The notes under the pieces were generated by a model. The model ran no database searches. It saw only the letters and a list, made by a program, of their open reading frames with translations, and was not told the origin of the DNA. The position numbers and the translations under genes are program-made. A stretch of DNA of 64,000 nt from Lasiosphaeris hirsuta (Eukaryota > Ascomycota > Sordariomycetes > Sordariales > Lasiosphaeriaceae), in the NCBI GenBank assembly GCA_030549175.1, contig JAUKUA010000007.1, positions 496,001 through 560,000 on the forward strand. Direction: 5' to 3'. Numbering within the stretch: the first letter of the stretch is position 1; each line of letters starts with the position of its first letter. Shown in pieces: positions 55,761 to 64,000 of this stretch.

Positions 55761-58700
55761 ATGGCACCTGCAACCTGGCCGGTTTCGGTCATCTCGTCTC
55801 TGTTCACGCAGACTGCGGCCGAGATGGAGTCGGCAAGCGCGACCCACGACACGTCCAAGGCGTCGTTCCACCTGCCGGACCTGACTTCTCTTCTTTCGCA
55901 TCTCAATGATGCCATCACTGCGGCATGGCCCAAAGAGGCGCCGACGCCGTACAAGCGAGTCAAGGTGCTGCTCATAAGCTGGGACCAGAGCGACCTGGAC
56001 ATCGAGGCGGAACTGACGCCCTTGATCTCAATCCTCCAAGGCCTGTACCACTACGACACAGAGAGCTGGAAAATCCCATCGAGGCGATCCGCTGCTGAGC
56101 TATCACGCAAGGTTTCGGATCTCGTGACAGAGTACAACCAAGAGGGCAGCCTCCTCGTTTTCTACTACCTCGGCCACTCCAAGCCAAGCGACCAAGCTGG
56201 GGGAAGTCCCGTGTGGTTCGCAAAGTAAGCTCCTCCCCAGTCTCGCACGGACGGAAGCCACCTGCTGACACCCCGGACCTGCAGACGGGGCTACTCCTTC
56301 CCCAACGTCCAGGCGTCGTACGTCCAAGTGCACCCCCGCGTGTCGGGAGCCAGCTGCGACACGCTGCTCCTCTACGACTGCAGCCACTCGATCCAGCCCG
56401 GCGAGGCAACGACGGGCCGGGGCGTGATTGAGACGCTGGCGGCGCGCGGCCTCGAGTCGCCCGACACCGAGGGGTCCCGCCTCTTCACGCAGTCGCTCGT
56501 GCAGGAGCTCGCGCATGCCGCGCACACGCACGAATACATCTCGACGGTTGAGCTGCACCGCCGCCTCGTTAACCGCCTGCAGAAACCCTCCCCCACCGTC
56601 CCCCTCGACAACTACTCCATCCTCCCCCTCGACCCCCCCACCCCCACTCACACCCCTATCCACGCCCTCCTCGCCACCACTCCGCGCACCATCACCCTCG
56701 CCCCGCTGCCCGGCCCGCAGACCCCCTCGGTCGTCCTCGCCCCGCCCACCACCGGCACTCCCGTCGCTCCCGCCGACGGCCCGGACGTGCTGGTCGCGTG
56801 CCGGCTGGCGGAGCAGAGCTTCGATGTCGAGCGGTGGAGGCAGTGGGTCGAGGGCGTGGGCGGTGCCAGGGGCATCAGTGTCACGGCCGTGTATCCCAGC
56901 TTCTCGGTCTTGGTGATTCTGCGCATGCCGATTGCCGTGTGGGACCTGGTGCCGGCGACGGCGGGCATCTCGTTTGTCGGCTACGTGGCCGGGCGCGACT
57001 TTGGGGTGGATGTGGCGAAGCGGGTTGAGGGGGAGGCCGAGGTGGAACGGGCGGTGGAGCTGGAGGTGCCAAAGGTCGAGGCGAGGGTTGAGGTGGCGGA
57101 AGGGGGTGCTGATGGGGGTGGGGAGGAGGACGTGAGGAGCGAAGAGACGCGTCCCGTTGAGAGTTTGTGGCCCGAGATCTTTGGGAGGGGGAGGTCGGAG
57201 GTTTATGGGATTGAGGAGGAGCCGCACTGTCTGATGCTGAGCGACTTGCAGGATGATGATGACGTGACCAAGGCGGAGAAGATCATTAGGGAGTTTACGC
57301 ATGAGCGGTCGGATCCGTCAGAGAGATACATCTGCGATGAGATTCAGACGTTCTGTTCGCCGGCGAGCTTTGAGGAGCTGTTGGCGGGCGATATCGAGAA
57401 GACACCGCCTGAGCTGGTCGCGATTGTCGATGAGACGTCGCCGTCGAGGTCGCAGTCGAGGGTCGGAGACAAGAAATATCTGGGCCGCCAGCAACTCCTC
57501 GATGCGCTTCTGCAGTGGAGAACCGTGAGTGCTACACGCTTTCGACGATTCTTGCGCAACTGCTGACTCAAACCAGAGGAGCCCGCCACCCCTGATCGAG
57601 ACCGACTCGGAAGAGAAGGAGGTGTCGGTCGCAAAGAGGCGGCTCGTGTACATTACGAACCTTGACCCCTGGAGCACGCTCGCTGTCGCAGCTACCGCTT
57701 CCCAAAGTCAGGCCTTGACTCTGAGAGACTTTGTGCATAAGCACATCACCTTCCAGCCCGGAATGGAAGTCAACATTGATGTACGTACCTGCATGTCGCC
57801 GCCGGGTTTGTCGGTACTAACACAACTTCTACTATCAGCCCTCTGGATACTCATCCTTCCAGCTTACGTTCCACTTGCCGTTCTTCGCCTGGAGAAAGAG
57901 TAATATCCCATCTCTTGACACTAGACAACTGCGAAGCTGCAAGAACGTCAGCTTTTTGGACAAGTCCAATACCTCAGAGACGTACATTTACGAGGCTCAA
58001 GTTTCATGCACCGTCACCGGCGTCGACAACGGCTACTGGACGGCATATGCCTTTTTCGACACCTACCACGACGGCGGCGAGAGCAAGCGTGATGTCCAGT
58101 TCTACGAGTCGACCAAGGGACGAGCCATCGTCGACCCACTGGCTGGTGGACGCTATGAATCAAACCCGCCTGTCTGGGCAGCGAGGGAGTACTTCCTCCA
58201 GGTCTTGGAGGCTTGTGTTCGAGATGTCAAGTCGGAGTGGCGCAACGTTGCGCTCAGTCTGCTGAAAAAGATCAAGCCCTATGTGAGTGTCCCCCCCCCC
58301 CCCCCCCCCCCCCCCGACCGTGTTTCATAGTTTGAGTCACTAACTCTGCGACAGACGACTAATGCAGAATGCGCCGATTGGAGAAAAGTACGGAAGATTT
58401 TCCCACAGGTCGTTCAACTCTTGGAGCAACTTCAGCAAGGACTCTCTGGGACAATCAAGGCGTGGGAGAGATTCTCAGATACCGATCTGGACTATTTTGA
58501 CCTTGATACGGAATCGCCACGCAGCGAAATGGCGCTGATGGTCAGAAATATTGAAAATGATATTCGGGACCTCCAGGCCCTGGAGGAGTCGTTGAGGCGA
58601 CAGATGGAGATCTTCAAGTCTTTTACCTCGACTGTGGGTATTCCCCACTTGAAGAGCGGTTCGATATCCATGCTGATCGAGATTTTAGCTCCTCACCCTT

Positions 58701-59138
58701 GACAATAATAGCAATGCAGCAACAGCTAACGCGCTCATGACGACCGGCATCTTGTTCTTCCCATTCACCCTCACTGCTCTCATCTCCAACACACCCGACA
58801 TCCTCGTCGTGAAAGCCACGCCAGCTCGCTTCGTGCTCGCATCCGCAGCCGTAGCCTTCCTCGCGGCGGCCCTCTATCTGGCCATGACAAACTGGGAGGC
58901 GACAAAGAAGAAGGCACAAGACAGCGCGACCAACGTCCGAACGTACCTCCAGGACCTGAAGAAGCCCCAGATCAACACGGACGGCGTCAAGCGCCAGATC
59001 GGTGAGGTGTGGCAGAAGCGCCGTACCATGTCCATGTCGTGGCCATCCACACGGGTAATCAGCGCGCGGTACCGCCAGGTTAATGACGGGGACTCTGACA
59101 CGGGGAGGGACTCGGATAGCCACTCTCTGCCCATATGA
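55761..59138 (+). CDS. Caspase-like domain fused to a CorA-like membrane module, 1017 aa
   Basis: Six exons: 55761-56224, 56285-57524, 57577-57780, 57839-58282, 58355-58637, 58720-59138; all introns (52-82 nt) have branch sites and keep frame. Residues about 60-200 are a caspase-like (C14) fold: KVLLISWDQSDLD strand, LLVFYYLGHS with His139, and TLLLYDCSHS with Cys187, so both catalytic residues are present. Residues about 265-350 (DVLVACRLAEQSFDVERW, FSVLVILRMPIAVWDLVP) match the domain that follows fungal caspase-like domains. After an acidic linker, residues 580-880 follow the soluble part of fungal CorA-like proteins (LVYITNLDPWSTLAVAATAS, FQLTFHLPFFAW, NGYWTAYAFFDTYHDGG, WAAREYFLQVLEACV). 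Two helices end it (885-900 and 915-934) with no GMN motif. It probably works as a membrane-tethered protease or death effector. The last acceptor is less certain. Confidence 0.85.
58291..58315 (+). repeat. Poly-C tract of 25 inside an intron
   Basis: The run begins 8 bases after the 5' splice site of intron 4 of the caspase/CorA gene (intron 58283-58354). Its length is likely to vary between strains and could affect splicing. Confidence 0.85.
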
Positions 59139-59932
59139 CTAGGACGGTGGAAGCGGAATGGGCATGGGGTCGGGCAGGTGAGGATGGAGCTGTGGGATGA
59201 CACGTCGATGAGGAGACGGAGGAGGGCGAGGAAGAGGCGAAGGTTGGTGAGAGAGGGGTTGATTTCCAAGATGCAGTAGCTACCACGTTCTCTTTTCTTC
59301 TGTACGGCAAATATTGTAGGTCTAACACGCAGCTGTTCGGTAGGTATCTTGGGCAATTGGCATTTCATTTTTGGGTTTTTGGGGAGGAGCATTGGGTCGG
59401 AGTTGGGGTTTAGAGAGGATGGCCATAAATTGTTCTCGTGTCTGTCACTACAGGTAACTGAAATAAAAGCCTGAACACGCGAATGTGTGATGAGAGTGCA
59501 ACTTTTGTTTAATAGCTCTCTCGAGTTGCCATTTCATATTCCAAGATATCATCCAAAAAAAAAAACCATAGAACATATCAGTCAGAAGTAAGATGCGGTC
59601 ATGGTCACATCCACCGGGGCGAAGTCGGATCCGCCGGACTTTGTGGAGCAGTGGTGTCACACTTTTTGCAAAAGGAAATTCCTATTGCCTGCAGAGCTAG
59701 GCCACTTATATAATACCCCATATGCCATATGCGACAAGTGGCAATGCACATAATTCTGACGGCGATCTCCCGCTCCTTCCGAGCCACCTTTTAACTCATG
59801 ATCAACAAACCCCCCCACCACTTCCTACATCTCCATCGCTCTAGCACCATTCAACCTTCAACCTTTCCAATTAGCTCCATAACGACCATAACTTTACAAC
59901 AAATCACCACCATTCCACAGCAACCACCCAAA
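59139..59932. other. Intergenic region and leader of the DUF2855 gene
   Basis: The last ~130 bases are CA/CT-rich with few G, typical of a fungal 5' UTR. No gene is supported in the rest. Confidence 0.45.
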
Positions 59933-61183
59933 ATGTCAATCCACTTCACGTCCAAAACCTCCCACACGACAACCCACCTCGTCCCTCTCCTCACCCCGCT
60001 ACCACCCCTCCCCCCGTCCTCCGTCCACATCCGCCCACGTCTCCTGGCCCTGACGACCAACACCTTCACCTACGCGATCCGCGGCGCGCTGCGCATCCCG
60101 GGTCTGGCGTGGTGGGACGCGTGGCCGACGCCGCCGGCGGCCTCGCTCCCCGCGCCCTTTGCCGACACCGTCACGCAGTACGCGCGCGTGTCGGCGTGGG
60201 GGTATTCCGAGGTGGTGGAGAGCACCGTGTCCGGACTGGAGGTCGGGACGTGGTTGTTTGGGTACCAGCCGATCGGGACGGCGGTGGAGGTGCTGGCGCT
60301 GGAGGAGGAGGGGGAGGGCGGGTGGCGGGAGGTGTCGGAGCGCCGGCGGGGGTTGGTGGGGTTGTATAACCTCTACGTCGCCGCGGCGGCGCCGCCGGGT
60401 GGTGAGAGGGAGAGGGAGGGCTTGGGCTGGGACGCGGTCATGGGCGTGCTGTTCCAGACCGGGTACATGCTCAACCGGGCCGTGTTCGCTTGGGACGGCC
60501 CCGGCGTGCACCCGTCGGGCGGGGGGGCGTGGGGCGCCGCCGAGGCCGATCTCGCGGGCGCTGTGGTGGTGCTGCTCGCGCCGTCGGGCAAGACGGGGCT
60601 GGCGTTTGCGCACCAGCTGCGCAGGGGGCGGCCGACGGCCCAGCAGCCGGCGCGCGTCGTGGCGGTCGGGTCGGCACAATCGCGGCCGTTCTCGGTGCAG
60701 ACGGGGCTGTTTGACGAGGTGCTGGCGTATGGCGATGTCGAGAGCGGTCATGGTGTTCTCGAGCGGGTGTGGGGGAGCGGTGGTGGGCAGCAGGGCGATG
60801 CCAAGGTGGTGCTGGTCAATTTCGGCGCGCGTGGTGATGCCGCCGACCGCTGGGCCGATGCGCTGCGGCACAGCGCGCGGCGGTTTCAGGTCGTCCTGGT
60901 CGGGGGGGCACCCGATGCAACGACTCGCGGGGAGTTGGCTGGGCGGGCGGCCGACCCGACCAGTGGCGTCGTGCAAATGAATGCGGGGGGCCTGCGGGCG
61001 ACGTTGGGTGCTGACTTTTTTGTCGGCCAGGACGCTGCGTGGAAAGAGTTCAAGGACGGCGGGGGAGTGCCCGGGTTGAGCTTGTCCTGGGGACGCGGCA
61101 TCGAGGCGCTGCAGGAGGGCTGGGATGCTCTGGCAAAGGGCGAGTACGGGCCCGAGGTTGGCTTGGTCTATGAGCTGGAGTAG
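59933..61183 (+). CDS. DUF2855 family protein
   Basis: A 416-residue single-exon protein. The start at 59933 (AAAATGTCA, MSIHFTSKTS) is preferred over the in-frame ATG at 59798, which would add a low-complexity leader-like stretch. Family features are an N-terminal beta region ending ALTTNTFTYAIRG, then ARVSAWGYSEVVESTVSGLEVGTWLFGYQP. After that come a helical part (GYMLNRAVFAW), a Rossmann-like half (VVVLLAPSGKTGLAFAHQLR, ARVVAVGSAQS, KVVLVNFGARGD) and the C-terminal AAWKEFKD. The arrangement is like zinc-free medium-chain dehydrogenase/quinone-reductase folds, so a nucleotide-dependent reductase activity is possible, but none is established for the family. No signal or TM. It is adjacent to, but not obviously linked with, the caspase/CorA gene. 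Confidence 0.8.
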   Translation: MSIHFTSKTSHTTTHLVPLLTPLPPLPPSSVHIRPRLLALTTNTFTYAIRGALRIPGLAWWDAWPTPPAASLPAPFADTVTQYARVSAWGYSEVVESTVSGLEVGTWLFGYQPIGTAVEVLALEEEGEGGWREVSERRRGLVGLYNLYVAAAAPPGGEREREGLGWDAVMGVLFQTGYMLNRAVFAWDGPGVHPSGGGAWGAAEADLAGAVVVLLAPSGKTGLAFAHQLRRGRPTAQQPARVVAVGSAQSRPFSVQTGLFDEVLAYGDVESGHGVLERVWGSGGGQQGDAKVVLVNFGARGDAADRWADALRHSARRFQVVLVGGAPDATTRGELAGRAADPTSGVVQMNAGGLRATLGADFFVGQDAAWKEFKDGGGVPGLSLSWGRGIEALQEGWDALAKGEYGPEVGLVYELE

Positions 61184-61326
61184 CTTCCATGGTTGGTTAC
61201 GCCACGTCTTCCACCTGACAGATATAAAGACTTGCCAGTTGTAAAATATTTGAACGACAAAGGGGAACCAATCTAGGACCGGTCACGGTCCATAGCACGC
61301 ATGAGGAAAAAGACCGTCACCCCAAA

Positions 61327-61803
61327 ATGACCGATGCGCCATCAGGAGTTGATCCCACGACGAGCCGGCCAAGATTGTTGAAGCCTTGCATCAACTGATT
61401 GATTGTCTCATCAGCTTGAAGGTGGAGGTCAAGGCCGAGATCGACAACAGCCAAAGAGTCGGGAGCGAGAACCTCTCAACATTCTTCCGAAACATCGGGG
61501 CCGTTTCCACATTGGGCGGTTTCACTTTTGCACTCATAGTGTTGACCTTGCAGGACCCAAAGATGGTTGAGAAAGGAGTATGACTATGGGGACAACGAAA
61601 GGCGTCAATCTCTTGCACTCTTTCTTCTATATCCTTTGGAAGTTGGAGCCTTCATCTTTTTGGCGTTAACAGTGGCAGCCTATGTCGATGTGGTTGGATT
61701 TATTATTCTTGCTATTTTCGTAGGACTTCCAGTATTGTTTGCCATAGTTTGTGGATGTTTAGGAGTCTCTTTTGTGGTACTTTTCGGTAGTAATAGGTGG
61801 TAG
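61327..61803 (+). pseudogene. Decayed multi-pass membrane protein
   Basis: An ATG at 61327 gives MTDAPSGVDPTT. The next frame continues EPAKIVEALHQLIDCLISLK, FFRNIGAVSTLGGFTFALIV and LQDPKMVEK (to 61580). A third frame continues KEYDYGDNERRQSLALFLLY, VGAFIFLALTVAAYVDVVGF and VLFAIVCGCLGVSFVVL, ending NRW at 61803. Joined by two small shifts this makes one protein with a soluble N-part and about four helices. Either a pseudogene or a gene with assembly indels. The family is not recognised. Confidence 0.45.
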
Positions 61804-62767
61804 TAGGGTTGCCTTGCGTCGACTTTCTGGAAATGAAACTGTCCCCTTTTAAGTCCCGTTTTGCGCCCCTTAGGCGCGGCAAGTGATGAAAGGGACTCGG
61901 AGTGAGCTTAGGTTGGTTGCATGTGTCGCAATCGGCCGCAGTTCTTAAAAGGGAGCGTGCCCCTATAGTGTGCCAAGTATCCAGGAGGAAGGGTTAAGCC
62001 CTATACATTGGTCAACTGTCCAGGGCGGCCATCTTGACCCTGATGGGAATTTGATCCGCTATGGCTCGCGAATCCAAGGGAAATGACCCGGGGCATCAGT
62101 CAACTAATGCGTTCTTGAAGTTCCAGGAGCTGAAAAGAGGGATTGTACAAGTCTTGGCCAAGCACGCTCACGCATCATGGCTAGTGAGATCGGGGATCAG
62201 TTGTGAATCATCGGCATTTTATTGCATCTAAAAACGAGGGCTTTGGGCGGTCCTTTTCAGCCTAAAGAACATGATTACCCCTACTTCCAAGATGCATTCA
62301 GTGGCAAATGCTTCATCTACGATTCGAGCGTGGTTTGCAACGGATATTTAAGGACATTTGTAACATTCATTTGGCTTTCCCGTGCAGGAGCTTCTCAGTA
62401 GGAACTATTATGAAGAGGACCGGATTACGGGATTCCTTAATAAGCGCTAGAGGCGTAATTGGAATCTAAGGGAGCTAAAAGTACAGACTAGACTCTTAAG
62501 GATAAATGGCCGCCCCCCCCCCCCCCCCCACCAGACTACAAGAAGTGGAAGAGGCTAAGGACCTCGAAGCTGAAAATTATTACCAGATTGAGACTTCCAA
62601 GAACCAACTATATCTTTCCTCCTAAGCTCTGCAGTGTAATTGAACAAGCTCTAAGCCGAGCCAGACAGCACCCTTGTGACAGCCCGCCTCTTTCCGCGCG
62701 AGTCCTGCAGTGTGGGGGCGGTGTCTGCGCAACCCCCGCACCCGAGCAGCGAGGCTACGAATAGGGG
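61804..62767. other. Intergenic spacer with poly-C run
   Basis: No supported gene. A C17 run lies at 62513-62529. Base composition is mixed and codon bias is absent. Confidence 0.45.
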
Positions 62768-63384
62768 ATGCTGATGATGCATCACAATCCATATGGGTTT
62801 GCCCGAAACCTCGATACCCCGCAGGACAGGTGTGCATCGCCAGAAGAGGAAGACGAGGCTCTGTCGAGCTCCATAATCGCCCTTCAAATAGAGGCCTCCG
62901 AACAAAACATGATCATCACCCTCCACCAACTCTCAAAGGGCATATTGGAGTCAAGATACATAACGACGTCATTCACATTGCCGAGGACATCAGAGAAGGC
63001 AGACATGATTATAAGTAAGAGTCACTTATTAACTGCATTTTCCAACTCATTCAGGGTATTTACCGACGACCTGGTTGAAGAGACAGTCCGCACCCTTGCG
63101 CTGCTCTTTTGTGGGCCAAGATGACGCACAGGTGGTATAACAAATTGATTCGAGGGCAGTACGAGGAGGTGCCGGAAGACAAGACATTCGACGACTGTAT
63201 GTTTCAGTGTGGCCAGGTGTGCTGGCAAAAACGGTTGGAAATTCTCGACCGCCGGTACAAGGACCGGCGGCTGACGGCCTGGCAATGGTACATTTTTTGG
63301 GTTGCTATTGGATGGACATTGTTCTTCGAGCTTGTTCAGGGTATTGAAGGAGCACTGAAAGTTTACAAGGCTTTCAATGAGTGA
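62768..63384 (+). pseudogene. Possible decayed gene ending in a membrane helix
   Basis: Two neighbouring frames are protein-like. One (62768-63124) reads MLMMHHNPYGFARNLDTPQD, SSSIIALQIEASEQNMII and ends DDLVEETVRTLALLFCGPR. The other (to 63384) reads WYNKLIRGQYEEVPEDKTFD, CGQVCWQKRLEILDRRYKDR and AWQWYIFWVAIGWTLFFELV, a likely C-terminal membrane helix followed by a short tail. They overlap out of frame near 63120. An unrecognised intron (a GTAAGA donor lies at about 63014) or a small indel could join them. Similar charged-helix-plus-TM tails occur in fungal signalling proteins, but no family is recognised. Confidence 0.35.
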
Positions 63385-63773
63385 TGGGGCTGCAGATCTG
63401 GTCTACCTATTATTTACTCCTTTTTCCTTGTAGGGCTTAGCGGCATGGCTTCCACTACCAAATCAAAGGCTGGCCGAAGTTGTGCAGACGATGAAGCCGG
63501 GGGTGGACCTTGACTGACTGGGTACCCAGGCAACAACCACTCGGCCAGGGGTTAGCTGTGCGATGCGACAGGCGTCCTCGCAGCCCTATGACGACAACCT
63601 TGGTGTACGCGGACCAATCGAGGCGGGAAGGATGCCGCCCAATTGGCCCCTAGCCACTATTACTTTCTCAATCAAAAGGCGCTTGTCTGCCCCCCGGTCT
63701 CATAATCCTTCCGTTTTTCTTTTTTTCCCTTTCACTCTCTTTCTCCAGGTCCGACATCCGATTGGCGGTGACG
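63385..63773. other. Intergenic region and leader of the last gene
   Basis: Promoter and leader of the secreted protein starting at 63774; the ~60 bases before the ATG include a T/C-rich run (CTTTTTTTCCCTTTCACTCT). Confidence 0.45.
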
Positions 63774-64000
63774 ATGGCAGCGATACGATTTCTCGCCTCT
63801 GTTTCGGCCCTGGGACTTGCCGGCATCGCCGAGTCTGCGAACTGTTACAAGGTTGATGGGAAACTGCAGGACACGAAGTATGGCTGGAAGCCGTGCAATC
63901 CCGACGCGGCGGCAAGCCCGTGCTGCAGCGCCATCGATTACTGCCTCGACAACGGCCTATGTCTGAACGCAGGCGTGGTGAACAACTATATTACCGTACA
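63774..64000 (+). CDS. Secreted Cys-rich protein, N-terminal part (cut by window end)
   Basis: The ATG at 63774 (MAAIRFLASVSALGLAG) gives a signal peptide ending near AESA. The mature start NCYKVDGKLQ is followed by KPCNPDAAASPCCSAIDYCL and NGLCL. This Cys spacing (CY..dG, PC, CC, YC, NGLC) is the N-terminal module of a large fungal family of secreted or single-TM proteins of unknown function, often with a later membrane helix and Ser-rich linker. The visible part has no intron. The rest lies beyond the window, so the topology cannot be judged. Confidence 0.65.
   Translation, partial: MAAIRFLASVSALGLAGIAESANCYKVDGKLQDTKYGWKPCNPDAAASPCCSAIDYCLDNGLCLNAGVVNNYITV

Overview
The window looks like nuclear DNA of a filamentous ascomycete (Pezizomycotina, most likely a Sordariomycete). 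The reasons are: genes cut by short introns of about 50-90 nt with CTAAC/CTGAC branch sites, long gene-poor spacers, many long poly-C/poly-G runs, and fungal-type families (HET domain, fungal caspase-like and CorA-like proteins, GPI-anchored Ser/Thr-rich wall protein, DUF2855, fungal P450s and terpene synthases). No CRISPR array, rRNA, convincing tRNA or intact transposon was found. Exon structures were built by eye from splice sites and reading frame.

Layout. 0-27 kb is sparse: an ankyrin protein (5' cut by the window), a GPI-anchored wall protein, a mannosyl-3-phosphoglycerate synthase, a 65-aa Cys protein, a multi-pass membrane protein, a secreted beta-propeller of the SMP-30 type, a dead epoxide hydrolase, an orphan one-TM protein and a secreted Lys/Gly/His repeat protein. 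27-32.4 kb is a visibly more AT-rich desert with only scraps of coding sequence. 32.4-37.2 kb is a small terpenoid locus: a complete 8-exon cytochrome P450 and a 3-exon class I terpene synthase are divergently transcribed from a shared 660-bp promoter, followed by the remnant of a second P450. The synthase resembles the cyclase half of fungal chimeric (cyclase plus prenyltransferase) diterpene/sesterterpene synthases but has no prenyltransferase domain, so its substrate must come from elsewhere.

37-49 kb holds a fungal F-box-like protein, a secreted papain-like protease fused to a lectin-like propeller, and then a graveyard of broken genes (small membrane protein, an unknown gene, an LRR-like protein, a HET-domain protein). 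50-61 kb has a DHA2-type MFS transporter, a 1017-aa protein joining a caspase-like domain with an intact His/Cys pair to a CorA-like two-helix membrane module, and a DUF2855 protein. 61-64 kb has two decayed membrane-protein genes and the start of a secreted Cys-rich protein cut by the window end.

The items most worth attention are the caspase/CorA fusion, the terpene synthase/P450 pair (each with one predicted GC-AG intron, and a P450 I-helix lacking its usual acid), the protease/propeller fusion, the KGKEH repeat protein, and the epoxide hydrolase that has lost both of its catalytic segments.
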